NCBI RefSeq assembly: GCF_008329905.1
Contig: NZ_CP032155.1
Coordinates: 1,240,001-1,304,000, forward strand
Length of the DNA: 64,000 nucleotides
DNA from: Mycobacterium sp. ELW1
Lineage (GTDB): Bacteria; Actinomycetota; Actinomycetes; Mycobacteriales; Mycobacteriaceae
Direction of reading: 5' to 3'
The notes below the pieces were generated by a model, which was given only the letters and a program-made list of their open reading frames with translations, did no database searches and was not told the origin of the DNA. This document shows, piece after piece, positions 50,967 through 60,388 of this stretch (the stretch's first letter is position 1; every line of letters starts with the position of its first letter). Position numbers and translations under genes: made by a program.

Positions 50967-52496
50967 GTGGTTGGTCGCTGGGAGTACGACGGCATGTTCA
51001 TCGACGGCGCTTGGACATCGGAGGGTGCGGCCGGGATTATCGAGGTCATCGACCCGGCGACCGAGGAGGTCATCGGTTCGGTTCTCGACGCGGAACCCAA
51101 GGCCGCACACGCCGCGATCGTTGCCGCCCGTCGGGCGTTCGACGACGGTCCCTGGCCGAAAATGTCGCCTCGGCAGCGCGCATCGGTGCTGCGACGGTTT
51201 GCCGTCATCCTCGATGGCAACCATGACAAGCTCAAAGAGCTGGTGATGGCCGAGGCGGGCTCGGTGGGATTCCTCGCCGACATCATCCAGGTCCGCGGCA
51301 CGATCGACATCGCTCAATGGATCGCCGAGGCGATGGAGTACGCGGTGGCGTGGACGGAGGTGTCGCCCCCCTCGGGAGGACCCACCGCCATGGCGGGCCA
51401 CGCGGTGGTGCGTGAGCCGGTCGGCGTGGTGGCAGCGATTACCCCGTTCAACTTCCCGTTCTTCCTCAACATCGTCAAGGTGCTCCCCGCGCTGGCGGCA
51501 GGCTGCACGGTCGTGCTCAAACCGCACCAGTGGACGCCCTTGGACGCCTTCGAGATCGCCAAGGCAGCCGAGGAGGCCGGTTTGCCACCCGGGGTACTCA
51601 ACGTCATCGCCGGCGGCGCCGAACTCGGCGCGGAGATGACAGCCCATCCGATGGTCGACATGGTGACGTTCACGGGGTCCACCGCTACCGGCCGGGCGAT
51701 CATGGCCGCGGCGGCGCCCACGGTGAAGCGCCTGCAACTCGAGCTTGGCGGTAAGAGTGCGTCGATCGTCCTCGACGACGTGCCCGAAGCACACGTGGCG
51801 GGAATGGGCGTGCTCACCTCGATGATCCATGCCGGCCAGGGATGCGCGCTGCAGACGCGGGTGCTGCTGCCCGAGCATCTGCTCGACGCGTACGTCGAGG
51901 GCGCCAAGAAGTCGGTGGCCGCCCTCAAGGTAGGCGACCCGAGAGAACCCGACACGCTGATCGGACCGCTCATCCGCGAGCAGCAGCGGCGCCGCGTCGA
52001 GGCCTATGTCGCGTCCGGTATCGACGAGGGGGCCGAGCTGATCTTCGGCGGCAAACGGCCCGAACACCTGGTCAAGGGGTTCTTTTACGAGCCGACGCTG
52101 TTCATCAACGCGCGCAATGACATGCGCATCGCCCAGGAGGAGATCTTCGGCCCGGTGCTGACGGTCATCACCTACACCAGCGAGGAGGAAGCGATCCGGA
52201 TCGCTAATGATTCGATTTATGGACTCGGCGGCGGGGTGGTCACCGCGAACACCGCCCGCGGGTTCAACGTCGCCCGGCAAATCCGTGCTGGCAATGTCTC
52301 GGTGCAGACGGTCGGGGCGGCAGTGAGCAATTTCGCCGCGCTGGGCGGCTCAGGGCCGGGCTGGTCGGCAGATCAGCCCGGCGGCGTCGGCATTACCGGT
52401 GTCTTCGGCGGGTTCAAACAAAGCGGCGTCGGCCGGGAGTGGGGTCACCACGGCATCGAGGAATTCACCGAACTCAAGGCGATCGCGTGGGGCTGA
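50967..52496 (+). CDS. Aldehyde dehydrogenase
   Basis: 509 aa from GTG 50967 (CGGGAG upstream; GTG 50928 and ATG 50994 are alternatives). The NAD-binding segment FTGSTATGRAIMAAAA, the general-base Glu in LQLELGGKSASIVL and the nucleophile Cys in HAGQGCALQTRVL are present, with QEEIFGPVLTV near the end. It oxidises an aldehyde to the acid with NAD(P). The divergent SDR may feed it. It is transcribed toward an alpha/beta hydrolase and a TetR gene. Substrate unknown. Confidence 0.9.
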   Translation: MVGRWEYDGMFIDGAWTSEGAAGIIEVIDPATEEVIGSVLDAEPKAAHAAIVAARRAFDDGPWPKMSPRQRASVLRRFAVILDGNHDKLKELVMAEAGSVGFLADIIQVRGTIDIAQWIAEAMEYAVAWTEVSPPSGGPTAMAGHAVVREPVGVVAAITPFNFPFFLNIVKVLPALAAGCTVVLKPHQWTPLDAFEIAKAAEEAGLPPGVLNVIAGGAELGAEMTAHPMVDMVTFTGSTATGRAIMAAAAPTVKRLQLELGGKSASIVLDDVPEAHVAGMGVLTSMIHAGQGCALQTRVLLPEHLLDAYVEGAKKSVAALKVGDPREPDTLIGPLIREQQRRRVEAYVASGIDEGAELIFGGKRPEHLVKGFFYEPTLFINARNDMRIAQEEIFGPVLTVITYTSEEEAIRIANDSIYGLGGGVVTANTARGFNVARQIRAGNVSVQTVGAAVSNFAALGGSGPGWSADQPGGVGITGVFGGFKQSGVGREWGHHGIEEFTELKAIAWG

Positions 52497-52710
52497 GCAC
52501 CGATGTTGGATCAAAAGTGGAACAAAGGTGGAGCACAAGTAGCGTGATAATCTCGAAAACGGCACCTGATATCACCGAATTTGGTAGAGCCACAGTGTCA
52601 ACCAAGAAGAGTTCCGTCGATTTCAGCGGGCAGCGCTTACCCGAGAATCGATGGCGCAACGGGCAGTATCTGACGTTAGAGGAGAACGACATGGTCGCGG
52701 GAAGGATGGT

Positions 52711-53514
52711 ATGACGGAGCAAGCCGGCGCGACCATCGCGGCCACGTACAACCGTGACGGACTCAGCCTCAAGTACTCGGTCGTGGGCGATGGACCCCCG
52801 GTGGTGTTCATCCACGGGGCGACCGCCACCGGCGAGTTTGAGTGGGGCCGCCTAGCTGCCCGGTTGGCGCCACACTATCGCTGCATCATGCCCGACCTGC
52901 GGGGTCACGGCCGGTCAGACTTTCGTCCGTCCGATACCACCGGTGAGGACATCCGCGCAGATCTGCTGCACCTTATTGATCACCTGGGCCTCGACCAGCC
53001 GCACATCGTGGGCTTCTCCTACGGTTCGGAGATCGCGCTGATGCTCGAGCTGTCCCGGCCCGGCACGGCGGCCTCGCTGGTCCTCATCAGTCCAGGTACC
53101 GGACGCCCGAGCGACTACCGGATCCCCAAGCTCGAGGATCTGTACCGGACCTGGCCGTTCGCCTTGCGGCGGCTGCACGAAGACCATCACGGAGAAGATC
53201 ATTGGCATGTGCTGGTGACGAATCTGCATGCCGACAGCGCGACGCGTCCGGAACTTTCGACCGACACGTTGGCCGGGGTGCGGTGCCCGGTGTTGCTTCT
53301 CGCCGGTGATCGCGACGAGCGGACACGACAGGCTCAGGGCCGCCGGTTCGCGGAGGCGAACGCCCAGGCACGATACGTTGAGATCACGGGCGCGGCACAT
53401 GCCGCCCACCACGAGCGCCCAGATCGGGTTTCGGAGGTCATCGAAGACTTCCTCGCCGAAGTCGACGTTGAGAAAGCGGGGACGCCATGGCGCGGCAAAG
53501 GTCAGCGGAGCTGA
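52711..53514 (+). CDS. Alpha/beta hydrolase
   Basis: 267 aa from ATG 52711 (GGAAGG upstream). VVFIHGATATGEFEWGRLAARLAPHYRCIMPDLRGHGRSD is the oxyanion and cap start, the nucleophile elbow is VGFSYGSEIA (G-F-S-Y-G), and the acid and His are in LLLAGDRDERT and ITGAAHAAHHERPD. The fold is complete and resembles 3-oxoadipate enol-lactonase/ester hydrolase types. Its 3' end overlaps the TetR gene by 28 bases, so the two are co-transcribed. A 214-base gap with repeated GTGGANCA-like words precedes it. Substrate unknown. Confidence 0.86.
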   Translation: MTEQAGATIAATYNRDGLSLKYSVVGDGPPVVFIHGATATGEFEWGRLAARLAPHYRCIMPDLRGHGRSDFRPSDTTGEDIRADLLHLIDHLGLDQPHIVGFSYGSEIALMLELSRPGTAASLVLISPGTGRPSDYRIPKLEDLYRTWPFALRRLHEDHHGEDHWHVLVTNLHADSATRPELSTDTLAGVRCPVLLLAGDRDERTRQAQGRRFAEANAQARYVEITGAAHAAHHERPDRVSEVIEDFLAEVDVEKAGTPWRGKGQRS

Positions 53515-54182
53515 CACCGAACAGTGAACGCCAGTCGGACGAATACGTGCCCGGCTGGCAACGAAGCAGTGTAGATCGATCGCTGCGCAATGCGCGGGCG
53601 CGCGCGCAGAAGCGCAGTGACCGCTTTGTCTCCGCTGCCATCGAACTCCTCAGCGAGCACGACGAGAGTGACTTCACCATCCAGGACGTCGTCGATCGCG
53701 CCACCATGTCCCAGCGGACGTTCTACACCTTTTTCGACGGCAAAGACAGCTTGATGCTGGCCGTCTACGAGACGATCCTGCGAACGACCGCCGTGCCGAT
53801 GCTGCGGGAGCGGTGCGACAGTATCGACGATCCGGTGTTGCGACTCAAAGCCCTCGTCGAGGCGCTGTCCGACATCACCGCGATGGAATCGCCGCTGTCT
53901 CGCGGGTTGAGTGTTCTCCACCTGCGGCTTACCGAGACCCGGCCGGTCGATCTGGCCCACGCGCTCGAACCGCTGCACGCGCTCATCATCGAGCTACTGA
54001 GCGGTGTCGCCGATGCCGGACTGCTCCGCGATGACGTAAGCCTGACCACGCAGGCCGCGCTGCTTCAAGAATTGCTGTTCGCTTCCGCGCACTCGGCAGT
54101 GCTGTCCGCTGGGCATGCTCGGACGACGAGCGTGGACGACATGTGGGCCTTCTGCTCGGCGGCCATCCTGCGTCGTACCTAG
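53487..54182 (+). CDS. TetR family transcriptional regulator
   Basis: 231 aa. After a 35-residue basic leader comes RSDRFVSAAIELLSEHDESDFTIQDVVDRATMSQRTFYTFFDGKDSLMLAVYETI, a TetR helix-turn-helix. The ligand domain ends in ...TTSVDDMWAFCSAAIL. It overlaps the hydrolase gene, so it may regulate that gene and the divergent or nearby degradation operons. It converges on the CoA-transferase gene with a 20-base gap. Confidence 0.84.
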   Translation: MARQRSAELTPNSERQSDEYVPGWQRSSVDRSLRNARARAQKRSDRFVSAAIELLSEHDESDFTIQDVVDRATMSQRTFYTFFDGKDSLMLAVYETILRTTAVPMLRERCDSIDDPVLRLKALVEALSDITAMESPLSRGLSVLHLRLTETRPVDLAHALEPLHALIIELLSGVADAGLLRDDVSLTTQAALLQELLFASAHSAVLSAGHARTTSVDDMWAFCSAAILRRT

Positions 54183-54202
54183 CTAGGTTTGTCCCCATCG
54201 GC

Positions 54203-55426
54203 TCAGGTGATCGCGCCGGACACCTTGAGGCTGATCAGGTCGTCGTCGGACTTGCCGAGTCCGCGCAGGATTTCGTCGGTGTGCTCGGCGAACTGCGGGG
54301 CCCGGGTGAGTTTTACCGGCTTTTGGTCGAATTGGACGGGGTTGGCCACCAGCTCGCGCGGCGCACCCTCGGCATCGATCACCTCGGCGATCAATCCATT
54401 GGCCCGCATCGCCGGGTCCTGGCCGACCTCCCACGGGTCCTGCACCACCGCCCATTGGCCTTCCATGCCGGCGAAGAGCGCTATCCATTCCGCAAGCGGG
54501 CGCGCTGCCAGGACTTCCTCGAGAATCTTTGCCGCCGCTGCCGCATTGGCCATCAGGGCTTTCGTGGTGGCGAACCGCTCGTCGACGATGAGGTCTTCAC
54601 GGCCGATGCGCTGGCAGAATTCCGGCCAGTAGCGGCCCGGTTGCAACATCGCCAGGACAACCCAGCGATCGTCTGCCGTGCGGTAGTTGCCGACCAGGGG
54701 GTTGGTTCTGGCGGAGTTGCCGGGCGGCCGCCGCTGCGGCGGGCCGCCTTCCAGGAGTGCGAACCCCACGGACAGTGCCATCGCCCAGGCGCCGACGCCG
54801 AGCAGCGAGACATCGACGACGGATGTCTCCCCAGTGCGATCCCGTGCAAAGAGCGCCGCGGCGATGCCGCCGGCGATGGTCATGCCGCCCAGTGAGTCGC
54901 CGTACGCGCCGGCTGGCATGGTGCACAGGCCGTCATAGTCGGCTGGGGTGGTCCCAAGTGCGCTGCCGCCGCGTGCCCAGAACGCCGTGCTGTCATACCC
55001 GCCCTTCTCACTGTCGGGCCCGGCGGCGCCGAATCCGGAGCCGCGCACGTAGATGATGTTCGGGTTGATCTTGCGGACATCGTCCAATTCGATGCCCAGC
55101 CGGCGGCGCGCTCCGGGCAGGAAGTTGGTCAGGAATACGTCGCTGGAGCGGATCAGTTCGTGCAGGATGTCGAGGGCTTCGGGCTGCTCGAGTGCCAACC
55201 CGATGCTGCGCTTGCCGCGGTTTGGGTGTTCCATCAAGGGCGCGAAGCTTCCGCTGCCGACCGGCATACCCATCAGCGCGCTCAAACCGCGTTGGGCGTC
55301 GCCGGTTTCGGCGTGTTCGACCTTGATCACGTCGGCCCCCCAGTCCGCGAGGATCGCTCCCGCCGCCGGGACGAAGGTGAATTGCGCCACCTCCAGGACA
55401 CGAACGCCCTCCATGGGTCGGATCAC
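54203..55426 (-). CDS. Class III CoA-transferase (CaiB/BaiF type)
   Basis: 407 aa from GTG 55426 (AAAGGAG upstream). The N-terminus MEGVRVLEVAQFTFVPAAGAILADWGADVIKVEHAETGD is the family signature; the catalytic Asp is expected in the segment NIIYVRGSGFGAAGPDSEKGGYDSTAFWARGG. The C-terminal FDQKPVKLTRAPQFAEHTDEIL is also typical. It moves CoA between an acyl-CoA and a free acid. With the SDR downstream it forms a minus-strand unit that diverges from the DapA-like/acyl-CoA operon. Confidence 0.87.
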   Translation of the reverse strand: MIRPMEGVRVLEVAQFTFVPAAGAILADWGADVIKVEHAETGDAQRGLSALMGMPVGSGSFAPLMEHPNRGKRSIGLALEQPEALDILHELIRSSDVFLTNFLPGARRRLGIELDDVRKINPNIIYVRGSGFGAAGPDSEKGGYDSTAFWARGGSALGTTPADYDGLCTMPAGAYGDSLGGMTIAGGIAAALFARDRTGETSVVDVSLLGVGAWAMALSVGFALLEGGPPQRRPPGNSARTNPLVGNYRTADDRWVVLAMLQPGRYWPEFCQRIGREDLIVDERFATTKALMANAAAAAKILEEVLAARPLAEWIALFAGMEGQWAVVQDPWEVGQDPAMRANGLIAEVIDAEGAPRELVANPVQFDQKPVKLTRAPQFAEHTDEILRGLGKSDDDLISLKVSGAIT

Positions 55427-55486
55427 GTGCTTCTCCTTTGTGCTGCCGGTCGTTTTCAGTTGATGCAGAAGAGATTTGGGGCCTTG

Positions 55487-56248
55487 TCAGCTGCTGGATG
55501 GGCGGATATGGACGACATCCATCATCAGCTGGCGCGGCCGGGTGAGGACGTCGTACAAGACGTCGGCCACCGTCGCCGAGGTGAGCAGCTGGGTCCCGCT
55601 CATCCGGGACAGGTATCCATCGGCCTCCCAGACCGGCATGGCGCGGTCCATGTCCTCGGCGCCGAAGTTCTCGTGGATACCGGTGTCGCCGACCGCACCC
55701 AGGATGACCAGGGCGACCCGGATGGATTCGTGTCGCAGTTCTCGGGTCATCGCTTCGGTGAAGCCGTTGAGGCCGCGCTTGGTCGCGGCATAGAGCGTCA
55801 TCATCGGCAGGTGGTCGAGGGTGATCTCCGAGGAGAGATTCATGATGTCGCCACCGCCGGCGGCCCTGATGAGGGGGATCGCGGCCCGGGTCGTGTAGAT
55901 CGGTGCTAGCAGGTTGGTGTTGACGGTGATGGCGATGTCCTCGTCGCTGGCCTCTTCGATGAGCCGGATGCGGCTGGCTCCCGCGGAGTTGATCAGCACG
56001 TCAACGCGCCCGAATTCGGCCGCGATCTGCTCGAATGCCGCGACTACCTGGGCGCTGCAGGTCACGTCGGTGACGATCGGCAACGCGTTGGCGCCGATCG
56101 CTTCGGTGATCTCGTCCAGGAGCACCTTGCGGCGGGCTAGCAACACGACCTTCGCGCCCGCCTGCGCGAAGCGCTCTGCGGTGGCCCGGCCGACACCCAT
56201 CGACGCGCCGGAGACGACGACGACTTTCCCGTCCATGCTGTTCGACAT
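55487..56248 (-). CDS. SDR family oxidoreductase
   Basis: 253 aa from ATG 56248 (GGAGG upstream). VVVVSGASMGVGRATAERFAQAGAKVVLLARR is the NAD(P) motif; NSAGASRI, MNLSSEITL (catalytic Ser) and YAATKRGLNGFTEA (Tyr/Lys) follow. Its length is that of ordinary SDRs and the mycofactocin-type insertion is absent, so it probably uses a freely exchanging NAD(P). It precedes the CoA-transferase gene on the same strand, 60 bases away, and diverges from the DapA-like gene. Confidence 0.83.
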   Translation of the reverse strand: MSNSMDGKVVVVSGASMGVGRATAERFAQAGAKVVLLARRKVLLDEITEAIGANALPIVTDVTCSAQVVAAFEQIAAEFGRVDVLINSAGASRIRLIEEASDEDIAITVNTNLLAPIYTTRAAIPLIRAAGGGDIMNLSSEITLDHLPMMTLYAATKRGLNGFTEAMTRELRHESIRVALVILGAVGDTGIHENFGAEDMDRAMPVWEADGYLSRMSGTQLLTSATVADVLYDVLTRPRQLMMDVVHIRPSSS

Positions 56249-56422
56249 CGTGATGGCCTCCGAGTCATTGCTGTCGCGATAGAACAAAATACGCTGGCTT
56301 GGGTGTACTCGAAATGCAGGACGCCTTGCACCGCACGCAAATATGGTTCTACCATGACGCGTACGTGATGGTCATCACCGGACCATGAACTAGCGTCGCG
56401 ACGATGGTCGGAAGGAGTCCGT

Positions 56423-57424
56423 GTGGTCACTTCAGTCACGGGTAAGGAAGCCAAGGACTGGGCAGCCGAGCATTTGCGAGGCAATTGCAGCTCGCTGTAC
56501 ACGCCCTTCTCCGGTCTGGATGGCGACGACATCGACTACGACGCCCTGCGCGCACTCGTGCGGCACTGCTTGGTGGATCTGGATCAGGACGGGCTTTGGC
56601 TCACCGGGGGCATCGCCGAGTTCTGGTCTTTGACGACAAATGAACTCAAAGAAGTGGTGCGCGTCGCCGTCGACGAAGCCCGCGCGGTCAAGCCGGGGGC
56701 CCTCGTTCAGGTGATGTCGAGCACGGATACCGCCAAGCAGTGCGTCGAACTCACCCTGCACGCTCAGGAGCTGGGGGTGGACATCTGCTACATCCTCACG
56801 CCCTATTTCGAGTGTTCTGGCAAGCCGGGAGTGTTGGAGTACCTGCGCTACGTCGCCGACCGCACCGACATGCCGCTGGGGTTCTTCAACTCCCATTCCA
56901 CCGGGCTGGTGCTCACGCCCAGCGAGTGTGTGGAGTTATACCGCGAAATCCCGGCGTTGTGCGGTCTGAAGAACGGGCTGCTGGATGCCCACCACAGCCT
57001 GGAAGTCCACCAGCTGGCCCCCGAGATGGTGTTGTGGGAGGCCAGCGACGAGGCCGGCATTCGGCTGGGCATACCCCACCCGGGGGCGCTGGGTTCGGCG
57101 CTGTATCTCTACGAAAAGCCGGGTCTCAAACTGTTTTCCGAGTGGCGGGAGCTACTCGTGGCCGGCGATTTCGACCGGGCCGACCAGTTCGCGGCCGAGA
57201 CCGGGCTGACCGCGATGCGCGAGGCAAGCCGCCGATATCAGGCCCACCCCGCCCGACCCGGGGCCTTCACGCACTGGGGTGCCGGCTTCAAGTTCGGCGC
57301 ATCGCTGCTGGGCCTTCCGGTCGGGGACTATCCGCATGCCCGACCCCCGCAGACCGCGTTCCCCGATGACCTCAAGGGCCCTATCCGCGAGGCCTATCTT
57401 GCGTCCGGGTTCATCGCACCCTGA
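56423..57424 (+). CDS. Dihydrodipicolinate synthase/N-acetylneuraminate lyase-like (DapA family) aldolase
   Basis: 333 aa from GTG 56423 (AAGGAG upstream). The barrel pattern is clear: SLYTPFSGLDGDDIDYDALR at the start, GLWLTGGIAEFWSLTTNE (substrate loop), and the Schiff-base Lys in ALCGLKNGLLDA. Lysine biosynthesis is unlikely beside acyl-CoA genes; class I aldolases of this family also cleave oxo-acids or hydratase-aldolase products in ring degradation. It is the first plus-strand gene of the last operon, 36 bases before the acyl-CoA dehydrogenase. Confidence 0.8.
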   Translation: MVTSVTGKEAKDWAAEHLRGNCSSLYTPFSGLDGDDIDYDALRALVRHCLVDLDQDGLWLTGGIAEFWSLTTNELKEVVRVAVDEARAVKPGALVQVMSSTDTAKQCVELTLHAQELGVDICYILTPYFECSGKPGVLEYLRYVADRTDMPLGFFNSHSTGLVLTPSECVELYREIPALCGLKNGLLDAHHSLEVHQLAPEMVLWEASDEAGIRLGIPHPGALGSALYLYEKPGLKLFSEWRELLVAGDFDRADQFAAETGLTAMREASRRYQAHPARPGAFTHWGAGFKFGASLLGLPVGDYPHARPPQTAFPDDLKGPIREAYLASGFIAP

Positions 57425-57460
57425 GAAGGTTCATCGGTTCACACAGAATGGAGCTGTGCT

Positions 57461-58579
57461 TTGGAGGTCGCTGAGTTCCGCGACGGCGTACGGGCCTGGA
57501 TCGACGAACGTGGCGAGCAGCTCGTTCCCACATCGGAGGACGGCAGCGTCGACGCACAGCTCGCCCACCAGCGTCACATCCAGCGGTTGCTGTTCGACGA
57601 CGGCTGGATGCGGTGGGGCTGGTCTGAGCGGATCGGCGGGCTCGGCGGCTCGCCGACGCTGCGGGCCGTCCTGGGCGAGGAACTCACCGCCCGGGCTCTC
57701 GTGCACACCACCTCCTGGTCGATGCACGAAGTTCTCGGGCCGGCGGTCGCGGAGTTCGCCCGCCCCGATGTGGTCGAGGCGATCTTCCCGCGGCTGTTGC
57801 GCGGTGACGAATTCTGGTGCCAGGGCTTCTCCGAGCCCGACGCCGGCAGTGACCTGGGATCGCTGCGCACCACCGCCCGGCCGTACCACGACGGTTGGGT
57901 GATCAACGGCGAAAAGCTATGGACCAGCTGGGCGCATCACGCCACCCGCTGTGTGGTGCTGGCCCGCAGCGGGGGATCGGGCTCGCGGGGCATCAGCGCG
58001 TTCTTGGTGGACATGGACACGCCGGGGGTGACCGCCAGCCCGCTGCAGACGATGGCCGATGTCGACGAGTTCTGCTCGACGTCCTTCATCGATGTCGAAG
58101 TCCCCGCCAACCGCCTGCTTGGCGATGTCGATGGCGGCTGGCGCATCGCTCAACACATCTTGTCCTGTGAACGCGGACCGATCTTCTGGCAGCGCGGCGC
58201 CTGGCTGAGCCACCATCTGGGCATGCTGCTCGGCGTCGCCGATGACGCGAAATCCGAAGCGGCACTGGGGGAAGCCTTCCAACTGCTCTGGGGATTTCGG
58301 GCTACCTCAAAAGCCACCCAGGACCGAATCGCGCGGGGCGAGCTCCCCGGGGCGGAAGCCTCCGTCGACAAGATCATGATCGCTGCCGCCGATCAAGCGA
58401 TCTTCGATACGGCCCGCGCGCTGTTGCCCGGCGTCCTCGAAACAGCCGACACTCCCCGCGCCAGGGCCTGGCGGCGGGAGTGGGCCTACTCCCGCGCGGC
58501 GACGATCTACGGCGGCACCAGTGAGATTCAGAAGGACATCGTGGCGTCCCGCCTTCTCGGATTGCCCAGGAGCGCGTAG
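57461..58579 (+). CDS. Acyl-CoA dehydrogenase (first of a tandem pair)
   Basis: 372 aa from TTG 57461, preceded by GGAG. EVAEFRDGVRAWIDERGEQL leads into GWSERIGGLGGSPTLRAVLGEEL, then WCQGFSEPDAGSDLGSLRTTARPY (flavin region) and the C-terminal signature RREWAYSRAATIYGGTSEIQKDIVASRLLGLP. It lacks the usual base Glu position of medium-chain enzymes at the C-terminus and resembles the steroid-type heterodimeric FadE subunits. The next gene encodes a second, shorter dehydrogenase and starts at its last base, so an alpha2-beta2 partner pair is likely. Confidence 0.85.
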   Translation: MEVAEFRDGVRAWIDERGEQLVPTSEDGSVDAQLAHQRHIQRLLFDDGWMRWGWSERIGGLGGSPTLRAVLGEELTARALVHTTSWSMHEVLGPAVAEFARPDVVEAIFPRLLRGDEFWCQGFSEPDAGSDLGSLRTTARPYHDGWVINGEKLWTSWAHHATRCVVLARSGGSGSRGISAFLVDMDTPGVTASPLQTMADVDEFCSTSFIDVEVPANRLLGDVDGGWRIAQHILSCERGPIFWQRGAWLSHHLGMLLGVADDAKSEAALGEAFQLLWGFRATSKATQDRIARGELPGAEASVDKIMIAAADQAIFDTARALLPGVLETADTPRARAWRREWAYSRAATIYGGTSEIQKDIVASRLLGLPRSA

Positions 58580-59763
58580 TGGGTCACGTTATCGAAGCCG
58601 CCGAACGGAACCTACTGTCGGTGACATTGCGTCGGCTGGCGGAGGACTTCGACGGCGAGGCTCTGTCAATTGCACTCGGCGACTTCGGATTCGACGACCT
58701 GTTGGCTGCCGAACCCCGCGAGGCGGTGTCGTCACTATTCGCTGCGATGGGCCGGGCTGGGTCGACGTCGGCAGCATTGCAGGAAGTGCTGCTGTCCCCG
58801 CTGCGTGAGGTCGGCCTGGAAAGCTCGGCGGACCTCTGCGTCGTGCTGCCCGCCATCGGCGCGGACTACGTCGGCACCTGTGAGCAGGGCACCGCGGATC
58901 TGCGTGGCTTGGTGATCGGTGCCCGCCCGAGTACCGCGGTGTTGCTGGCACCCGTCGTCACCGATGGCGAGACGGCCTGGGTGAGTATCACCGGAACGGA
59001 CCTGGTGTCGATGCGCTCGGTGCTCGGTCTGGATCCCGCGCTGGCGATGTCGGAGATTACTGGCACTGCTGTACCGGCGACGATTGTCGTGTCGGGATCG
59101 GCGGCGACCACCGCCTGGGGGGCGGTGGCCAGCGCGGGCCGGCGTGCGCTGGGATATCAGATTTCGGGTGCGGTCGGCCAGATGATTGATCTGGCGGTCG
59201 CCCACGCCCGCGACCGCGTGCAGTTCGGCCGACCAATCGGCAGCTTCCAAGGTGTGCGCAATCGGCTCGCCGATGCCTATGTCGCGCGTCACGTCGCAGA
59301 CGCGGCCCTTGATCTGGCCTGGGAGGCCGACAATGAATATCTGGCTGCGATGTTGGCGAAATCGCTGGCCGGGCGGGCGGCGCGGATCGCGGCAACCCAC
59401 TGCCAGCAAGTACTGGCCGGCATCGGCTTCACCGCTGAGCACCCGTTCCACCGATTCCTCGCCCGCGCCCTCGTACTCGACACCGTGCTGGGCTCGGCCG
59501 CGGAATTGCCGGCATCGATCGGGGCGCAGCTGGTATCGGCAGGGAGCATCCCCGGCTGGTCGAATTGTGACCGCCGACAACAGGTTCTCGACGGTTACCG
59601 GGCCTGCGGTGACAGTGCAGCGCGATGGGACCGTGGCGGTGGTGACGCTGGCGCGCCCAACGAAGGCCAACGCGATGGACGGCGAAATCACCGACGCCCT
59701 GCTCGAGACCGTCCGCACGCTGAGCACCGACCGCTCGGTGCGCGCCATGGTGCTCACCGGTGA
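58579..59763 (+). CDS. Acyl-CoA dehydrogenase-like (second of the pair), 3' end probably frameshifted
   Basis: The frame from GTG 58579 is recognisable as a shortened acyl-CoA dehydrogenase partner (NLLSVTLRRLAEDF; GYQISGAVGQMIDLAVAHARDRVQFGRPIGSFQGVRNRLAD; AGIGFTAEHPFHRFLARALVLDTVLG) until about 59540. After that the frame runs on for 70 residues of Arg/Gly-rich sequence inside the enoyl-CoA hydratase gene (197-base overlap). If one base is missing near 59540 (TCGGCAGGG), the protein would instead end ...SAREHPRLVEL at TGA 59568-59570, giving a GTGA overlap and a normal length of about 330 aa. The stated end is that of the sequence as given. Confidence 0.7.
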   Translation: MGHVIEAAERNLLSVTLRRLAEDFDGEALSIALGDFGFDDLLAAEPREAVSSLFAAMGRAGSTSAALQEVLLSPLREVGLESSADLCVVLPAIGADYVGTCEQGTADLRGLVIGARPSTAVLLAPVVTDGETAWVSITGTDLVSMRSVLGLDPALAMSEITGTAVPATIVVSGSAATTAWGAVASAGRRALGYQISGAVGQMIDLAVAHARDRVQFGRPIGSFQGVRNRLADAYVARHVADAALDLAWEADNEYLAAMLAKSLAGRAARIAATHCQQVLAGIGFTAEHPFHRFLARALVLDTVLGSAAELPASIGAQLVSAGSIPGWSNCDRRQQVLDGYRACGDSAARWDRGGGDAGAPNEGQRDGRRNHRRPARDRPHAEHRPLGARHGAHR

Positions 59764-60388
59764 CGGTTCGGCATTCAGCGCAGGTGGCGACGTCGAGACG
59801 ATTCGTGCGATGCGAGACGACCGGACAGTGCGTGGCACGGTGCTGGGCGCGCACCAGGATCTGTTCTGGGCGATGACGCGGCTGCCATTTGCGACCGTGG
59901 CAGCGGTGAACGGCCCAGCGGTCGGTGCTGGCGTGACCGTCGCACTGCTGTGCGATTTGGTGGTGATGGCGCACGACGCGTTCCTGTCGGACCCGCGGGT
60001 CTCGCTGGGTCTGCTCGACGGGGCGGGCGGAATCGTTCTGTGGCCGCTGCTGACCAGCTTGTCGGCGGCGAAGGAATTTCTGCTGCTCGGCGACCGCGTG
60101 ACGGGTGCTGAGGCTCATCGATTAGGACTGGCGAATCGCACGGTGCCCGCTGCCGAGACGCTCGCGGAGTCGCTGCGCCTGGCCCATCGCCTGGCGGAGC
60201 TGCCGGCACCGGCGGTCCGAGAGATGCGACGGCTGTTGAACTCACACATCGAACGCGCAGCGACGGTGCTTGATGAGTGTGCGCGTGCCGAGATCGAATG
60301 CTTCGACACCGAGGAACATGGTGTCTTGCTCGACCAGTTGAGCGCGAAAGTGGCCGCCGGCACGGGAGGAAGTCGTGGTGGCCGCTGA
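59567..60388 (+). CDS. Enoyl-CoA hydratase/isomerase family protein
   Basis: 273 aa from GTG 59567. The crotonase motifs are present: VAVVTLARPTKANAMDGEI, LTGDGSAFSAGGDVETIRAM (oxyanion strand), AAVNGPAVGAGVTVALLCDLVVMAHDAFLSDPRVSLGLLDGAGG (second oxyanion and active-site region). The acidic residue usual in hydratases is not obvious in GLLDGAGG. It is in the middle of the operon, between the dehydrogenase pair and a FabG-type SDR, and overlaps the SDR gene by 14 bases. Confidence 0.85.
   Translation: MTADNRFSTVTGPAVTVQRDGTVAVVTLARPTKANAMDGEITDALLETVRTLSTDRSVRAMVLTGDGSAFSAGGDVETIRAMRDDRTVRGTVLGAHQDLFWAMTRLPFATVAAVNGPAVGAGVTVALLCDLVVMAHDAFLSDPRVSLGLLDGAGGIVLWPLLTSLSAAKEFLLLGDRVTGAEAHRLGLANRTVPAAETLAESLRLAHRLAELPAPAVREMRRLLNSHIERAATVLDECARAEIECFDTEEHGVLLDQLSAKVAAGTGGSRGGR

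Noticed and set aside
56280..56351. TAGAAC...GTTCTA as a KstR site before the SDR at 56248
   Set aside because: The half-sites are about 60 bases apart, far from the two-base spacing of KstR operators.
56423..57424. Lysine-biosynthetic DapA
   Set aside because: Operon context is acyl-CoA degradation and the protein is longer than housekeeping DapA; the family includes aldolases of catabolic pathways.
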